Shown here: positions 33,305 through 42,270 of the stretch, in pieces | How positions within the stretch are numbered: position 1 is the stretch's first letter | Layout: every line of letters begins with the position of its first letter | Origin: Bacteroidales bacterium | Lineage (GTDB): Bacteria > Bacteroidota > Bacteroidia > Bacteroidales > UBA12077 | Length of the DNA: 50,191 bases | Assembly (NCBI GenBank): GCA_030637515.1 | Contig: DAOWGM010000034.1 | Span: forward strand, 1-50,191 | Direction of reading: 5' to 3' | Notes under the pieces: model-generated | What the model saw: only the letters and a program-made list of their open reading frames with translations | Told to the model about the DNA's origin: nothing | The model's database searches: none | Position numbers and translations under genes: made by a program

Positions 33305-36300
33305 TTATTCCTTTATAATTTTTGATGAAAAGCTTCCTTTATCAGTTCTCAATATAACAATATAAATTCCACTCGTAAAACCATATAAATCAACTACTTC
33401 ATTTTGTTGAACATGATCTTTTTCAAAAACTGTTTTACCCGTAATATCCGTAATTTCTATTTTTTGAATATTGTTTTCTGAGAAATTAATACTTAAAATT
33501 CCCTTTGTAGGATTTGGATAAATAGTGAAATCTTCTAAAGTAATAATGTCATCTATTGATGTTACAGCACTACAATCTGCTTCATCATTTACAAAATTAG
33601 ATGCTTCATCTATTGTCCAATCAGATAAATAATCTGCTGATTTATCATCAACATAAATACAAGTTAAATCAGGATTTCCGGAAGCATCAAAACTTGTTAT
33701 TTTTGTATTGTTTCCATTTTGGATATCCAAACTTATTAAATTATTAGAACTGCAATTTAGATTTACTAATTCTGTATTTATAAATAAATCTAAACTTGTT
33801 AACTGGTTATCGCTACAATTCAGGCCAGTTAAAGCAATAAAATCTTCTATACCCAGTAAACTAACAATGGTTTCAGAACTCAAATTAATGCTTGTGATTG
33901 TGTCAATACTTGCTGAAGGAACATAATCATTTAAATCTCCAGAATCAAAACCTAAATCAATTAATGCTTGTTCAAAGTTATCGTCGGGAACAAATGTCAT
34001 TAAAGCAAGACATTCTGTTTCATCATTAACAAAATTAGATGTCGCATCTATTGTCCAATCTGAAAGATATGCTCCGTCTTTGTCATCAACATAAATACAT
34101 GTTAAGTAAGCATTGTCTGAAGCGTCAAAAGTTAAAACATTTTCATTAAACCCATTCCTAATATCTATACTTGAAAGTTGATTAGAACTGCATTCCAAAT
34201 ATTTTAAAGATACTGAAGATACATCTAAAATTGAAAGCTGATTAATAGAACATTTTAAACCCCATAAAGCCTTATTTGATGATACGTCCAAACTTGTAAG
34301 TTGATTATCGCTACAATTTAACCGACCTAAATCTGTATTTGCAGATACATCTATACTTATAAGTTTATTACTATAGCAAGACAGCTCAGTAAGAGCTGTA
34401 TTTGTGGATAAATCCAATCCTGAAATCTGATTTTCAAAACAATACAGTAGAGTTAAAGCAGTATTTGTAGATACATCTATATTTGTAAGTAGATTATTAT
34501 GGCAACTTAGCCCTTTTAAAGCCGTATTTGCTGAAACGTCTATATGTGAAAGTTGATTAGAAAAACAACTTAGCCAATCTAAAGCGGTATTTGAAGATAA
34601 ATCTAGACTTGTTAATTTATTGCCAAAACATTCCAGAGAAGTTATAAGTGTATTTACTGATATATCCAAACTTGTTAATTGATTATTACTACATTTCAAT
34701 TTTCTTAAAGCTATATTTGCTGATACATCCAGACTAATTAGTTGGTTATAATTACAGGCAAGATACTCTAAAGTTGTATTTTCTAAAACATTCAAATTTG
34801 TTAATTGATTCCAATCGCAATTAAGGTACTCTAAAGCTGTGTTTTCTGATACATCCAAACTTGAAAGTTGATTATCTTGGCAATATAGTTCAGTTAAAGC
34901 TATATTTAATGATACATCTAAACTTGAAAGTTGATTGGAACTGCAAGCTAGTTTAGTTAAATTTGTACATGTTGATGTGTTAATAACTGCAAATTGATTA
35001 TCAGAGCAATTCAGTTCAATTAAAGAATTATTTGAAGATAGATCCAAGCTTGTTAATTGATTAGTATAGCAATCCAATTCAATTAAAGCATTATTTGAAG
35101 ACACATCCAAACTTGTGAGTTGATTATTAGTACATTGTAAATGAGTTAAAGCAATATTTTTTGATAGTTCCAAGCTTGTTAATTGATTATAAGAACAATT
35201 CAGAGACATTAAAGCTTCATTTGATGATAAATTCAAACTTGTTAACTGATTAGAACTACAACTTAAATTAGTTAAAGCCGTATTCGCAGAAACGTTCAGA
35301 TTTGAAAGTTGGTTAAAATAACAAGATAATGTTGTTATGGCTGTGAAATCTTCAATTCCTGTTAAGTTGCTTATATTTTTAGAGCTTACATTTAAAGATG
35401 TAATACTGCTAATATTAGCTGTTGGTACATAATCATCTAATGCACCTGTATCATAACCCAAATCAATTAATGCTTGTTCGAAATTATCATCGGGAACATA
35501 AGTAATAGTACTACATTCAAGTTCTGAATTCAGAAAATCTGCTGTTGCATCTTTTGTCCAAGTTGAAAGATATGCTCCGTCTTTATCATCAACATAAATA
35601 CAGGTTAAACCAGTATTGTCAGAAGCATCAAAGTCTGTGATATTCACATTATTCCCATTTCTAACATCTAAACTTGTTAACTGATTAGAACTGCAATTTA
35701 AATCAATTAGAGCTGTATTTGATGATACATCTAACTTTATTAGTTGATTAGAATAACAATCCAAATTAGTTAAATCTATATTTGCAGATACATCCAGATC
35801 TGTTATTTGATTACCATTGCAATACAGTTTAGTTAAAGCTATATTTGATGATATATCCAGACTTAAAAATTGATTATAACTACAAGATAACCAGTTTAAA
35901 TCTGCTTTTGATGCTAAATCCAAACTTGAAAGTTGATTAGACTTACAATTTAGTGTAGTTAAGTTTGCATTTGCTGAAATATTCAAACTTGAAAGCTGAT
36001 TATAACTACAATCTAACCAGGTTAAGGCCAGACTTGATGATATATCCAAACTTGTTATTTGATTAGAAGAACAATCCAGATACATTAAATCTACATTTGC
36101 AGATAAATTCAAACTCGTTAGTTGATTAGAATTGCAGCTCAAATCCGTTAAAGCTGTATTTGCAGAAACATCCAAATTTGAAAGTTGGTTAATACTACAA
36201 GATAATCTTGTTAAGGCTGTAAAATCTTCAATACCAGTTAAATCGCTGATACTTTTAACGTCTACATTTAAAATTGTAACTCCGTTTATATTAGCAGTTG

Positions 36301-36457
36301 GTACATAATCGTCTAAAACTCCTGTATCATAACCCAAATCAATAAGTGCTTGTTCGAAATTATCATCGGGAACATAGGTTGTTTGTGCACTTGTTTCTAT
36401 TGTTATTATTGCAAATAGTAAAATGAATAATAAATAGTATAATTTTCTCATAATCAA
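33305..36457 (-). CDS. Secreted leucine-rich-repeat protein with type IX sorting domain
   Basis: 1050 aa. Signal peptide ends at ETSAQ. Three modules each start with VPDDNFEQALIDLG (near residues 28, 324 and 823) and continue with an IxDLTGIEDF cap and runs of 21-residue leucine-rich repeats of the form NxxLxxLxCxxNQLxSLDVS. I count about 9, 19 and 2 repeats. Each module closes with TCIYVDDK..YLS.WT. The last ~75 residues are a Por/type IX secretion sorting domain (FTIYPNPTKGILSI, ITGKTVF, GIYIVIL), so the protein is carried across the outer membrane and attached or released. The conserved Cys in every repeat is a feature of this bacterial LRR type. Adhesion or ligand binding is likely. An ATG two codons in is an alternative start. 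Confidence 0.9.
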   Translation of the reverse strand: MIMRKLYYLLFILLFAIITIETSAQTTYVPDDNFEQALIDLGYDTGVLDDYVPTANINGVTILNVDVKSISDLTGIEDFTALTRLSCSINQLSNLDVSANTALTDLSCNSNQLTSLNLSANVDLMYLDCSSNQITSLDISSSLALTWLDCSYNQLSSLNISANANLTTLNCKSNQLSSLDLASKADLNWLSCSYNQFLSLDISSNIALTKLYCNGNQITDLDVSANIDLTNLDCYSNQLIKLDVSSNTALIDLNCSSNQLTSLDVRNGNNVNITDFDASDNTGLTCIYVDDKDGAYLSTWTKDATADFLNSELECSTITYVPDDNFEQALIDLGYDTGALDDYVPTANISSITSLNVSSKNISNLTGIEDFTAITTLSCYFNQLSNLNVSANTALTNLSCSSNQLTSLNLSSNEALMSLNCSYNQLTSLELSKNIALTHLQCTNNQLTSLDVSSNNALIELDCYTNQLTSLDLSSNNSLIELNCSDNQFAVINTSTCTNLTKLACSSNQLSSLDVSLNIALTELYCQDNQLSSLDVSENTALEYLNCDWNQLTNLNVLENTTLEYLACNYNQLISLDVSANIALRKLKCSNNQLTSLDISVNTLITSLECFGNKLTSLDLSSNTALDWLSCFSNQLSHIDVSANTALKGLSCHNNLLTNIDVSTNTALTLLYCFENQISGLDLSTNTALTELSCYSNKLISIDVSANTDLGRLNCSDNQLTSLDVSSNKALWGLKCSINQLSILDVSSVSLKYLECSSNQLSSIDIRNGFNENVLTFDASDNAYLTCIYVDDKDGAYLSDWTIDATSNFVNDETECLALMTFVPDDNFEQALIDLGFDSGDLNDYVPSASIDTITSINLSSETIVSLLGIEDFIALTGLNCSDNQLTSLDLFINTELVNLNCSSNNLISLDIQNGNNTKITSFDASGNPDLTCIYVDDKSADYLSDWTIDEASNFVNDEADCSAVTSIDDIITLEDFTIYPNPTKGILSINFSENNIQKIEITDITGKTVFEKDHVQQNEVVDLYGFTSGIYIVILRTDKGSFSSKIIKE

Positions 36458-36500
36458 TAAATTAAAGGGTTGTTTTTTAAAGGATTTTTAATAGGGTATA

Positions 36501-36531
36501 CAAAAGTAATTATTAAAAAGTATTATGCAAA
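36501..36531 (-). promoter_or_regulatory. Promoter of the leucine-rich-repeat gene
   Basis: On the minus strand: TTTG (-33), 19 bases, then TACTTTTG (-7, exact TAnnTTTG). The -7 box is 44 bases before the start codon. Confidence 0.7.
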
Positions 36532-36609
36532 TTATTGAAGTTTAATTAAATTAATTTAGAAAATGGATTGATAACATTAAACTTTGAACCTGTAACTTTA
36601 AACTAAATT

Positions 36610-37323
36610 TCATTCCATCACATCCCAAATCATATTTTTAAGTTTCACAATTTCAGGGTTGTTTAATGTTCTATCTTTTTCAGTAATGGTAAAATGTTTT
36701 TTTATTTGCACCGGAGCTTTACTAAAAACATAAATATCATTTCCAAGAAGCAAAGCTTCATCTATATCATGTGTTACAAAAAGCACAGTTCTTTTATCTA
36801 ATTGCCAAATTCGTCTGAATGCTTTAATTAAATTCAGTTTTAGTTTTAGATCGAGTGCTTTGAGTGGCTCATCCATTAAAATTAGATCCGAAGAATATGA
36901 AAAAGCACGTGCAATTGCAACACGCTGTTTCATGCCGCCGCTTATTTTTGAAGGATAATAATCTGCAAAATCTTCAAGTTCAACAAGTCTTAAATACTTT
37001 TTAATTATCTCGTTTTTTTCTTCTGTTAATTTCTGATTTTTAATAACAAACGAAATGTTTTCTTTTACAGTTTTCCAGGGAAGTAGCCTTGGCTCCTGAA
37101 AAATGTATGAAATTACCTTATCATCAAAACCTGAAAAATCTCCAGAGTCCTTTTCAAGTGTATCACTAATAATATTTAATAATGTTGTTTTTCCACAACC
37201 CGATGGTCCCAGAATACAGGTAATTGTATTTTCTTGAATCTCAAAATCAAAATCTTGAAAAAGATTTATTTTTTGAAATGATTTATTTAGATTTTTAATT
37301 TTTAAAGACATATCTATTTCCAA
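36610..37323 (-). CDS. ABC transporter ATP-binding protein (NitT/TauT type)
   Basis: 237 aa. Walker A GPSGCGKTT (39-47), Q-loop FQEPRLLPW, signature ISGGMKQRVAIARA (127-140), Walker B LILMDEP (147-153) and H-loop THD are all present, so it should hydrolyse ATP. The FQEPRLLPW Q-loop is typical of the nitrate/sulfonate/taurine family. The start overlaps the permease gene by 10 bases; an alternative ATG at 37311 (MSLKIKNL) would avoid the overlap. It is the last gene of the leftward uptake operon. Confidence 0.9.
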   Translation of the reverse strand: MEIDMSLKIKNLNKSFQKINLFQDFDFEIQENTITCILGPSGCGKTTLLNIISDTLEKDSGDFSGFDDKVISYIFQEPRLLPWKTVKENISFVIKNQKLTEEKNEIIKKYLRLVELEDFADYYPSKISGGMKQRVAIARAFSYSSDLILMDEPLKALDLKLKLNLIKAFRRIWQLDKRTVLFVTHDIDEALLLGNDIYVFSKAPVQIKKHFTITEKDRTLNNPEIVKLKNMIWDVME

Positions 37324-38066
37324 ACAACAATTCGTTTTTCTGTTTTTCGTATAATTAATTCAAATAAATAGCTAATTATAATAGCAATAATGGTCCATGC
37401 AATTACTTCATTTACAAGCAGAAATGTTTGTGCTGTTTGCATGAAAGTACCAATCCCAAATTGTGGTTGACTTAATACTTCACCAATAATAACTGCTCTC
37501 CAACCAAAACCCATAGCACTTGAAACTCCTGAAAATATAAACGGAGTTATAGCAGGTAAATAAACTTCTTTTATAATTTTTATTTTATCTACTTTATATA
37601 TTGTAGACATTTCAATCAGTTCAGGATCAATATTTTTTATTCCATCAATTACATTTGTGCATATAAAGGGAAACATAGTTAGAAATGCAATAAATATCGC
37701 TACCGTTTCTACATTAAACCATATCAGAGCAAGTAATATTAAAGAAATAACAGGAGTAGATCTTATTGTTACTAATATAGGTTTTAAAAAGGCATTAAAT
37801 GAACTATTAATACCGGCAAAAACTCCTAAACTAACTCCTAAAATAAATGATATTGCAAAACCTGCGATTCCTCTTAAAATGGTAGCTGAAATAATTAGCA
37901 AGAAACCTTTCGAGCTAAGTAGCTTAACAGTAGTAAGTAATGTCGATTCAGGAGAAGGTAGAATCAATTCTGAATTGTAAAAAACAGAAGCAATTTTCCA
38001 TATTACGATTAAGATAATAGTCGAAATCAACGAAATAATTCTTGTTTTCGTTAAGCTTATTTTCAT
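37314..38066 (-). CDS. ABC transporter permease (NitT/TauT type)
   Basis: 250 aa with about six membrane helices. The cytoplasmic coupling loop is visible as EMSTIYKVDKIKIIKEVYLP followed by ITPFIFSG, the EAA motif region of the SsuC/TauC/ThiX-like permeases. It pairs with the ATPase it overlaps and with the substrate-binding lipoprotein upstream in the operon. Confidence 0.88.
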   Translation of the reverse strand: MKISLTKTRIISLISTIILIVIWKIASVFYNSELILPSPESTLLTTVKLLSSKGFLLIISATILRGIAGFAISFILGVSLGVFAGINSSFNAFLKPILVTIRSTPVISLILLALIWFNVETVAIFIAFLTMFPFICTNVIDGIKNIDPELIEMSTIYKVDKIKIIKEVYLPAITPFIFSGVSSAMGFGWRAVIIGEVLSQPQFGIGTFMQTAQTFLLVNEVIAWTIIAIIISYLFELIIRKTEKRIVVWK

Positions 38067-38140
38067 TTAAAGGATGCTTTAATCTGAAGGAAAATTACAA
38101 ATAAATTTGGTATAAAGATTCTTTATTTGTGTTAGTTTGA

Positions 38141-38533
38141 TTATTTATTCAGATACTCATTTATTTTTTTAAGCAGAAATTCAGGTCTTACCGGTTTAGA
38201 GATATAATCATCGCAACCAAATTCTAGTGCAATAGCTTCATCATCAGATAGGGCATATGCAGTAAAGGCAATTATTGGTGTTTCGCGATTTACACTTCTA
38301 ATATATTTAGTCGCTTCCAAACCACCCATTTCAGGCATTCTTATATCCATTAAAATAAGGTTTATTTCAGGATTTTCTTTAAAAATCTGAACGGCCTGCT
38401 CACCATTTTCTGCATGAAAGACCTTTATTTTTGTCTTCTTTAAAGTCTTTTCAATAATAATGAAGTTTGTTATTTCATCATCAGCAACTAATATGCTTTT
38501 ACCGCTAAAGTCGTAATCTCTTGATGATTTCAT
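38141..38533 (-). CDS. Single-domain receiver inside the ABC operon
   Basis: 130 aa. Complete receiver: VADDE (16-20), phospho-acceptor Asp63 in LMDIRMPEMGG, Thr91 and Lys113 (ISKPV). It resembles receivers detached from hybrid kinases and has no output domain. It lies between the substrate-binding protein and the permease, an unusual place. Its kinase is not in this operon. Confidence 0.85.
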   Translation of the reverse strand: MKSSRDYDFSGKSILVADDEITNFIIIEKTLKKTKIKVFHAENGEQAVQIFKENPEINLILMDIRMPEMGGLEATKYIRSVNRETPIIAFTAYALSDDEAIALEFGCDDYISKPVRPEFLLKKINEYLNK

Positions 38534-38620
38534 ATAAAACGTATTTATATTTTCTTCTGATAAATGAAAATCAGACCACAGTTAAATAATACACTAAATT
38601 TAGTAAATATTTCTTAATGT

Positions 38621-39589
38621 TTAATATTTAAGATAAAAATTATCATCAGGAATCTTACTTCCAATAATATCAGGATTCATTTCATAAAATATTTTCAGGT
38701 ATTCTTCAATCTGATCTCGGATTTCAAATGCGGTTTTAAATTCCATATTTGAACGAGGAATAGCAGAAAAAGCAACTTCAGTATTTGGTAAAATACCATA
38801 TTCTACAATAAGTTTAGCAGCATCTTCTGGATTCTCATTTACCCATTTGTCTGATTGCTTATACGATTTTAATACTTGGTCTAATATGATCTTGTTGTTT
38901 TGAGCAAATTCACTTCTTACCATAAATGCTGTTTGTGCAATGTTAATATCTTCGTAAACCTTTTTCCATTCTTCATTTAAATCAAATATGGGATGAACAT
39001 TTTTATTCTTTTGCATTACCATACTAACTAAGGGCTCCGAAATAACTCCAAGATCAGATTGTCCTGCTGCAACAGCGTTTGCAAGATCTACATGAGTTGG
39101 AAAAGTATAATCTAAAATTAAATCCTGCTCAGGATTAATGCCATTTTTTATAAGCAGTTGTCTAAATAGCACGTCAGGAGTCATTCCTTTAGCCATCAGA
39201 TTTATTCTTTTTCCTTTAAGGTCTTTCCAATTGTTTATTGTAGTGTCGTTTCCGAATAAATATAAAGTTCCCCAAACCGGAATTGCTGCAAGTTGGTATT
39301 GAACACCTTTATTATAAAGAATAGCGCCCATAGTTGTTGGCAGAACAGCAAAGTCAACTTCGTTTTCGAGCATTAATTTTCGTACCTGAATTGGCTCATT
39401 ATAAATAACAACTTCAATATTTGATTCTTCAGCTTCATTCAAACTATCAATCATTTTTACCATTCCCATTGCTGATGGACCTTTTAGTGTGGCAATGGTG
39501 ATTTTATCTAAAGCTTTCTTATGATACGTTTGATTACAAGAGTTTAGAAATATGAATAGTATTAGAATTAAAGAAAAGAATCTTTTCAT
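38621..39589 (-). CDS. ABC transporter substrate-binding lipoprotein
   Basis: 322 aa. Lipoprotein signal with lipobox LNSC (Cys18). The mature part has the two-lobe NMT1/SsuA-like pattern: KITIATLKGPSAMGM, EVDFAVLPTTMGAILYN, LKGKRINLMAKGMTPDVLF and VAAGQSDLGVISEPLV. Such proteins bind small organic anions, thiamine precursors or similar ligands; the GPS..M start is typical of an uncharacterised branch. It follows the TonB receptor by 44 bases, which suggests that the ligand enters by the receptor and is handed on for inner-membrane import. Confidence 0.85.
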   Translation of the reverse strand: MKRFFSLILILFIFLNSCNQTYHKKALDKITIATLKGPSAMGMVKMIDSLNEAEESNIEVVIYNEPIQVRKLMLENEVDFAVLPTTMGAILYNKGVQYQLAAIPVWGTLYLFGNDTTINNWKDLKGKRINLMAKGMTPDVLFRQLLIKNGINPEQDLILDYTFPTHVDLANAVAAGQSDLGVISEPLVSMVMQKNKNVHPIFDLNEEWKKVYEDINIAQTAFMVRSEFAQNNKIILDQVLKSYKQSDKWVNENPEDAAKLIVEYGILPNTEVAFSAIPRSNMEFKTAFEIRDQIEEYLKIFYEMNPDIIGSKIPDDNFYLKY

Positions 39590-39633
39590 AATTGATAAGT
39601 ATTTTATTAGAATAACAAATTTAAGAAATCAAC

Positions 39634-41757
39634 TCACAAATTAAGTATTAATTTTAAGTAAGCGCTTCGTCCGGGTTGTACATGCCTTGTTCCGTAATAA
39701 TCACCATCTGATGCCCGAATTCCTGGATCCAAATATTCTTGGTTAAACAAGTTCTTTATTAGTAAAGAAAAAGATATATGATCGTTAAATAATTTTTTAC
39801 TTATAATCGATAAGTTCGATATATAATATCCATCAATTTCCTTAAAAGGATTTGTTTTGGAAGTATTTCTTTTGCCAACAAAATTTTCAGTGAAGTTGAT
39901 TGTAAATAAATCTTCTAAGTTATATCTGATAATTAAGTTTCCTTTATAATCAGCAATATTGGGAACATTGTATGATAACCCATTCTCTTTTTGAGTTGCA
40001 TCTTGCCAGGTAAAATTAGCAACACACGATAACTTACTTGAAAGTATTATATTTGTTTTTATTTCAGCCCCATAAATTTGAGCCGAGCCTAAATTCTGGT
40101 TTTGATAGTTTTCAATACCATCGCCGGTTACATCTCCAACAGCAACATTGGATACAATAATATTTGAAAAATCATTATAGAAAATATTTGTTTCAAATAA
40201 GATATCATCAGAAATATTAATAATTATTCCAGCTTCACTGCTAAATACCTTTTCAGGTTTTAAATCGGGATTTTGAACTCTTATGGTTGTTTCTGTAAAA
40301 AGCTCAAAACTGTTTGGAGCTCTATAAGCCGTGCCTGCCAGACCTTTTATTGTAATCTTATTGGTTGGTTGAATGATTAACCCAAGACGTGGATTTGTGG
40401 TTCCTCCATAAATGTTGTTGTAATCATATCTTACACCAAGTAATAAATTCGTTTGATTAAATAATTTAGTTTTTAAACGATACTGAGTAAAAATTGCACC
40501 ATTGTTATAGATATTAAAAACTCTTTCATCTTTATCGATAAGTTTCATTATAGTGTAATCTGTATTATCCGATAAAATATCAGATTTTCTATAGCCACCT
40601 TCTACATTATTTTGTTCAATTTGAATACCTGTAACTAAGTCGTGATTTTTATTAAAAATGTGATTTACACGGAATTCTCCTCCCAAACTATTCGACCAGT
40701 GTGCATAAACATCGCGAGAAAATTTATCATCTCCTAAATAGTTATATTCATAACTATCAACATCAATCTCTGTTATTCTATAATAAACGTTAATATTTAG
40801 ATTCGTTTTTTGATTAAAATTATGAGAGAAATTTAAAAATGATGATTGTGTGTTACTATGCCATGATCCGGCTTTTTCACCATTGATATCAGCTTGTGCT
40901 CCACCATACGATAGTCCTTCATTGTTTTCGTATCCATATCCGGGTAGATTGTAATAAGAAGGTGTATTTGAAAACTGACCTATTCCCATGGGCCTGTCAA
41001 ATCGGTTAAATCCAAATTCTATGTTTTTATATTTGATTCTACCAATTAGAGAATATGCATTTTCAACATTACTATTTGAATAATTTGGATGCCTTTCATT
41101 GAAAACAGGTCCATCGGTATTAAAAATTGATCCTGCAAAAGTATATTCAATATTTCCATTTTTTGAACCGGCAACAAATTTGTCGAATTTAGTGTTAAAG
41201 GAGCCATAACCTTTCTGATATTCAAAACCACTAATGTTTTCGCCTTTTTTTGTAATAATATTTATTATACCATTATATGCATTTGCTCCATATAAAGCAG
41301 ATGCCGGTCCCCAAATAACTTCAATTTGATCAATGTAGTGTAAACTATATTGTGGACCACCAAGCACGTTGCCTTCCAAAATGTTATTTTCAATGATGCC
41401 ATCTATCATTAAAAGAGTACGTTTGTTTTCAGCTCCATATAACCCCCTTTGTGCCCAAATTATTGGGAATGTCCCTTGAACATTTACTAAATCGAAACCC
41501 GGAATATCTTTTAAAACATCTTCAAGCGATTCATAACCCCGTTCTTTAATCTGTTCAGATGTAATTACCATTATTGTTGCAGGAGCCTCGTTAATTGGTT
41601 CTGCCATTTTTGAAGCAGAAGTAACAGAAACATTCATTAACTCTTGTAATGATAAATCAAATAAATAAGCAAGACTATCTTCTTCTTGTGCAAATATTTT
41701 TGAAAATAGAAGCACGAATATTAAAAGTAGAATATAAAATCGGCGAAAAGATGGCAT
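39634..41757 (-). CDS. TonB-dependent outer-membrane receptor (ABC-linked)
   Basis: 707 aa. Signal peptide, then a plug domain (about 40-165: INEAPATIMVITSEQIKERG, YESLEDVLKDIPG, IEVIWGPASALYGANAYNGIINIIT) and a 22-strand beta-barrel ending in an aromatic-poor ...AYLKLILNL. It has no N-terminal carboxypeptidase-like extension, so it is a classical siderophore/vitamin-type receptor rather than a SusC protein. It is first in the leftward operon with the ABC transporter and is divergent from the hydrogenase maturation genes. The ligand is not evident. Confidence 0.88.
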   Translation of the reverse strand: MPSFRRFYILLLIFVLLFSKIFAQEEDSLAYLFDLSLQELMNVSVTSASKMAEPINEAPATIMVITSEQIKERGYESLEDVLKDIPGFDLVNVQGTFPIIWAQRGLYGAENKRTLLMIDGIIENNILEGNVLGGPQYSLHYIDQIEVIWGPASALYGANAYNGIINIITKKGENISGFEYQKGYGSFNTKFDKFVAGSKNGNIEYTFAGSIFNTDGPVFNERHPNYSNSNVENAYSLIGRIKYKNIEFGFNRFDRPMGIGQFSNTPSYYNLPGYGYENNEGLSYGGAQADINGEKAGSWHSNTQSSFLNFSHNFNQKTNLNINVYYRITEIDVDSYEYNYLGDDKFSRDVYAHWSNSLGGEFRVNHIFNKNHDLVTGIQIEQNNVEGGYRKSDILSDNTDYTIMKLIDKDERVFNIYNNGAIFTQYRLKTKLFNQTNLLLGVRYDYNNIYGGTTNPRLGLIIQPTNKITIKGLAGTAYRAPNSFELFTETTIRVQNPDLKPEKVFSSEAGIIINISDDILFETNIFYNDFSNIIVSNVAVGDVTGDGIENYQNQNLGSAQIYGAEIKTNIILSSKLSCVANFTWQDATQKENGLSYNVPNIADYKGNLIIRYNLEDLFTINFTENFVGKRNTSKTNPFKEIDGYYISNLSIISKKLFNDHISFSLLIKNLFNQEYLDPGIRASDGDYYGTRHVQPGRSAYLKLILNL

Positions 41758-41904
41758 ATCGCAAGAAATTGAAACTAATACAAATTACAAATTAATAAGA
41801 AGAATGTCTACTCAGATTAAGATTTTTATATTTAATTTTATTAATCAGGCAATTCAGAACCTAAAAGATGTTAAATATCATTTTTTAGTTAAACAAATTG
41901 TATT

Positions 41905-41912
41905 TATCTTTG
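41905..41912 (+). promoter_or_regulatory. -7 box of the hydrogenase maturation operon
   Basis: TATCTTTG matches TAnnTTTG exactly, with a weak T-rich -33 region. Transcription would start about 90 bases before the TM1266-type gene. The Rex-like operator at 41910-41927 overlaps its last three bases. Confidence 0.55.
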
Positions 41913-41927
41913 TTAACTAAATAACAG
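41910..41927. promoter_or_regulatory. Rex-like operator before the maturation operon
   Basis: TTGTTAACTAAATAACAG fits TTGTTAA-N4-TTAACAA at 12 of 14 defined bases, with a perfect left half. Like the two sites before hydC2 it has A at position 12. Its place over the -7 box suits repression. Confidence 0.6.
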
Positions 41928-42006
41928 TAAAAACTATTTACTCTTTCTGAGAAACGGATACGTCTGTTTCAAGGTTAAAGAATAAATCTAATCCGGAGGA
42001 AATCTG

Positions 42007-42270
42007 ATGGAAAAGAGAATTGGAACCGCACTTATTTTAATTGAAAACAGTGATTCTGTTCAGCAAATGAACGAAATTGCTTTCAAACATTCCAACATTA
42101 TTATTGGTCGCCAGGGTTTGCCACGTAGCAATGGTCAAAACATTATTTCTCTTGTTCTTGAAGGTACAACTGATGAGATTGGTTCTTTAACCGGTCAGCT
42201 TGGACGCTTAAAAGGCATTCAGGTTAAATCAGTACTCTTAAAGAATATAAATAATGATGAAGACAGCTAA
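42007..42270 (+). CDS. TM1266-family iron-only hydrogenase system regulator
   Basis: 87 aa, small ACT/NikR-C-like alpha-beta protein. The sequence RIGTALILIENSDSVQQMNEI, HSNIIIGRQGLP and NIISLVLEGTTDEIGSLTGQLG matches the TM1266 family found next to hydEFG in [FeFe]-hydrogenase organisms and annotated as a putative system regulator; its mechanism is unproven. A good GGAGG at 41995-41999 precedes the ATG. It overlaps the TonB receptor gene by 17 bases and is first in the maturation operon. Confidence 0.85.
   Translation: MEKRIGTALILIENSDSVQQMNEIAFKHSNIIIGRQGLPRSNGQNIISLVLEGTTDEIGSLTGQLGRLKGIQVKSVLLKNINNDEDS

Noticed and set aside
33305-36457. Regularly spaced DNA repeats resembling an array
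   Set aside because: They are in-frame 63-base leucine-rich-repeat units within one long gene, with variable sequence, not CRISPR repeats and spacers.
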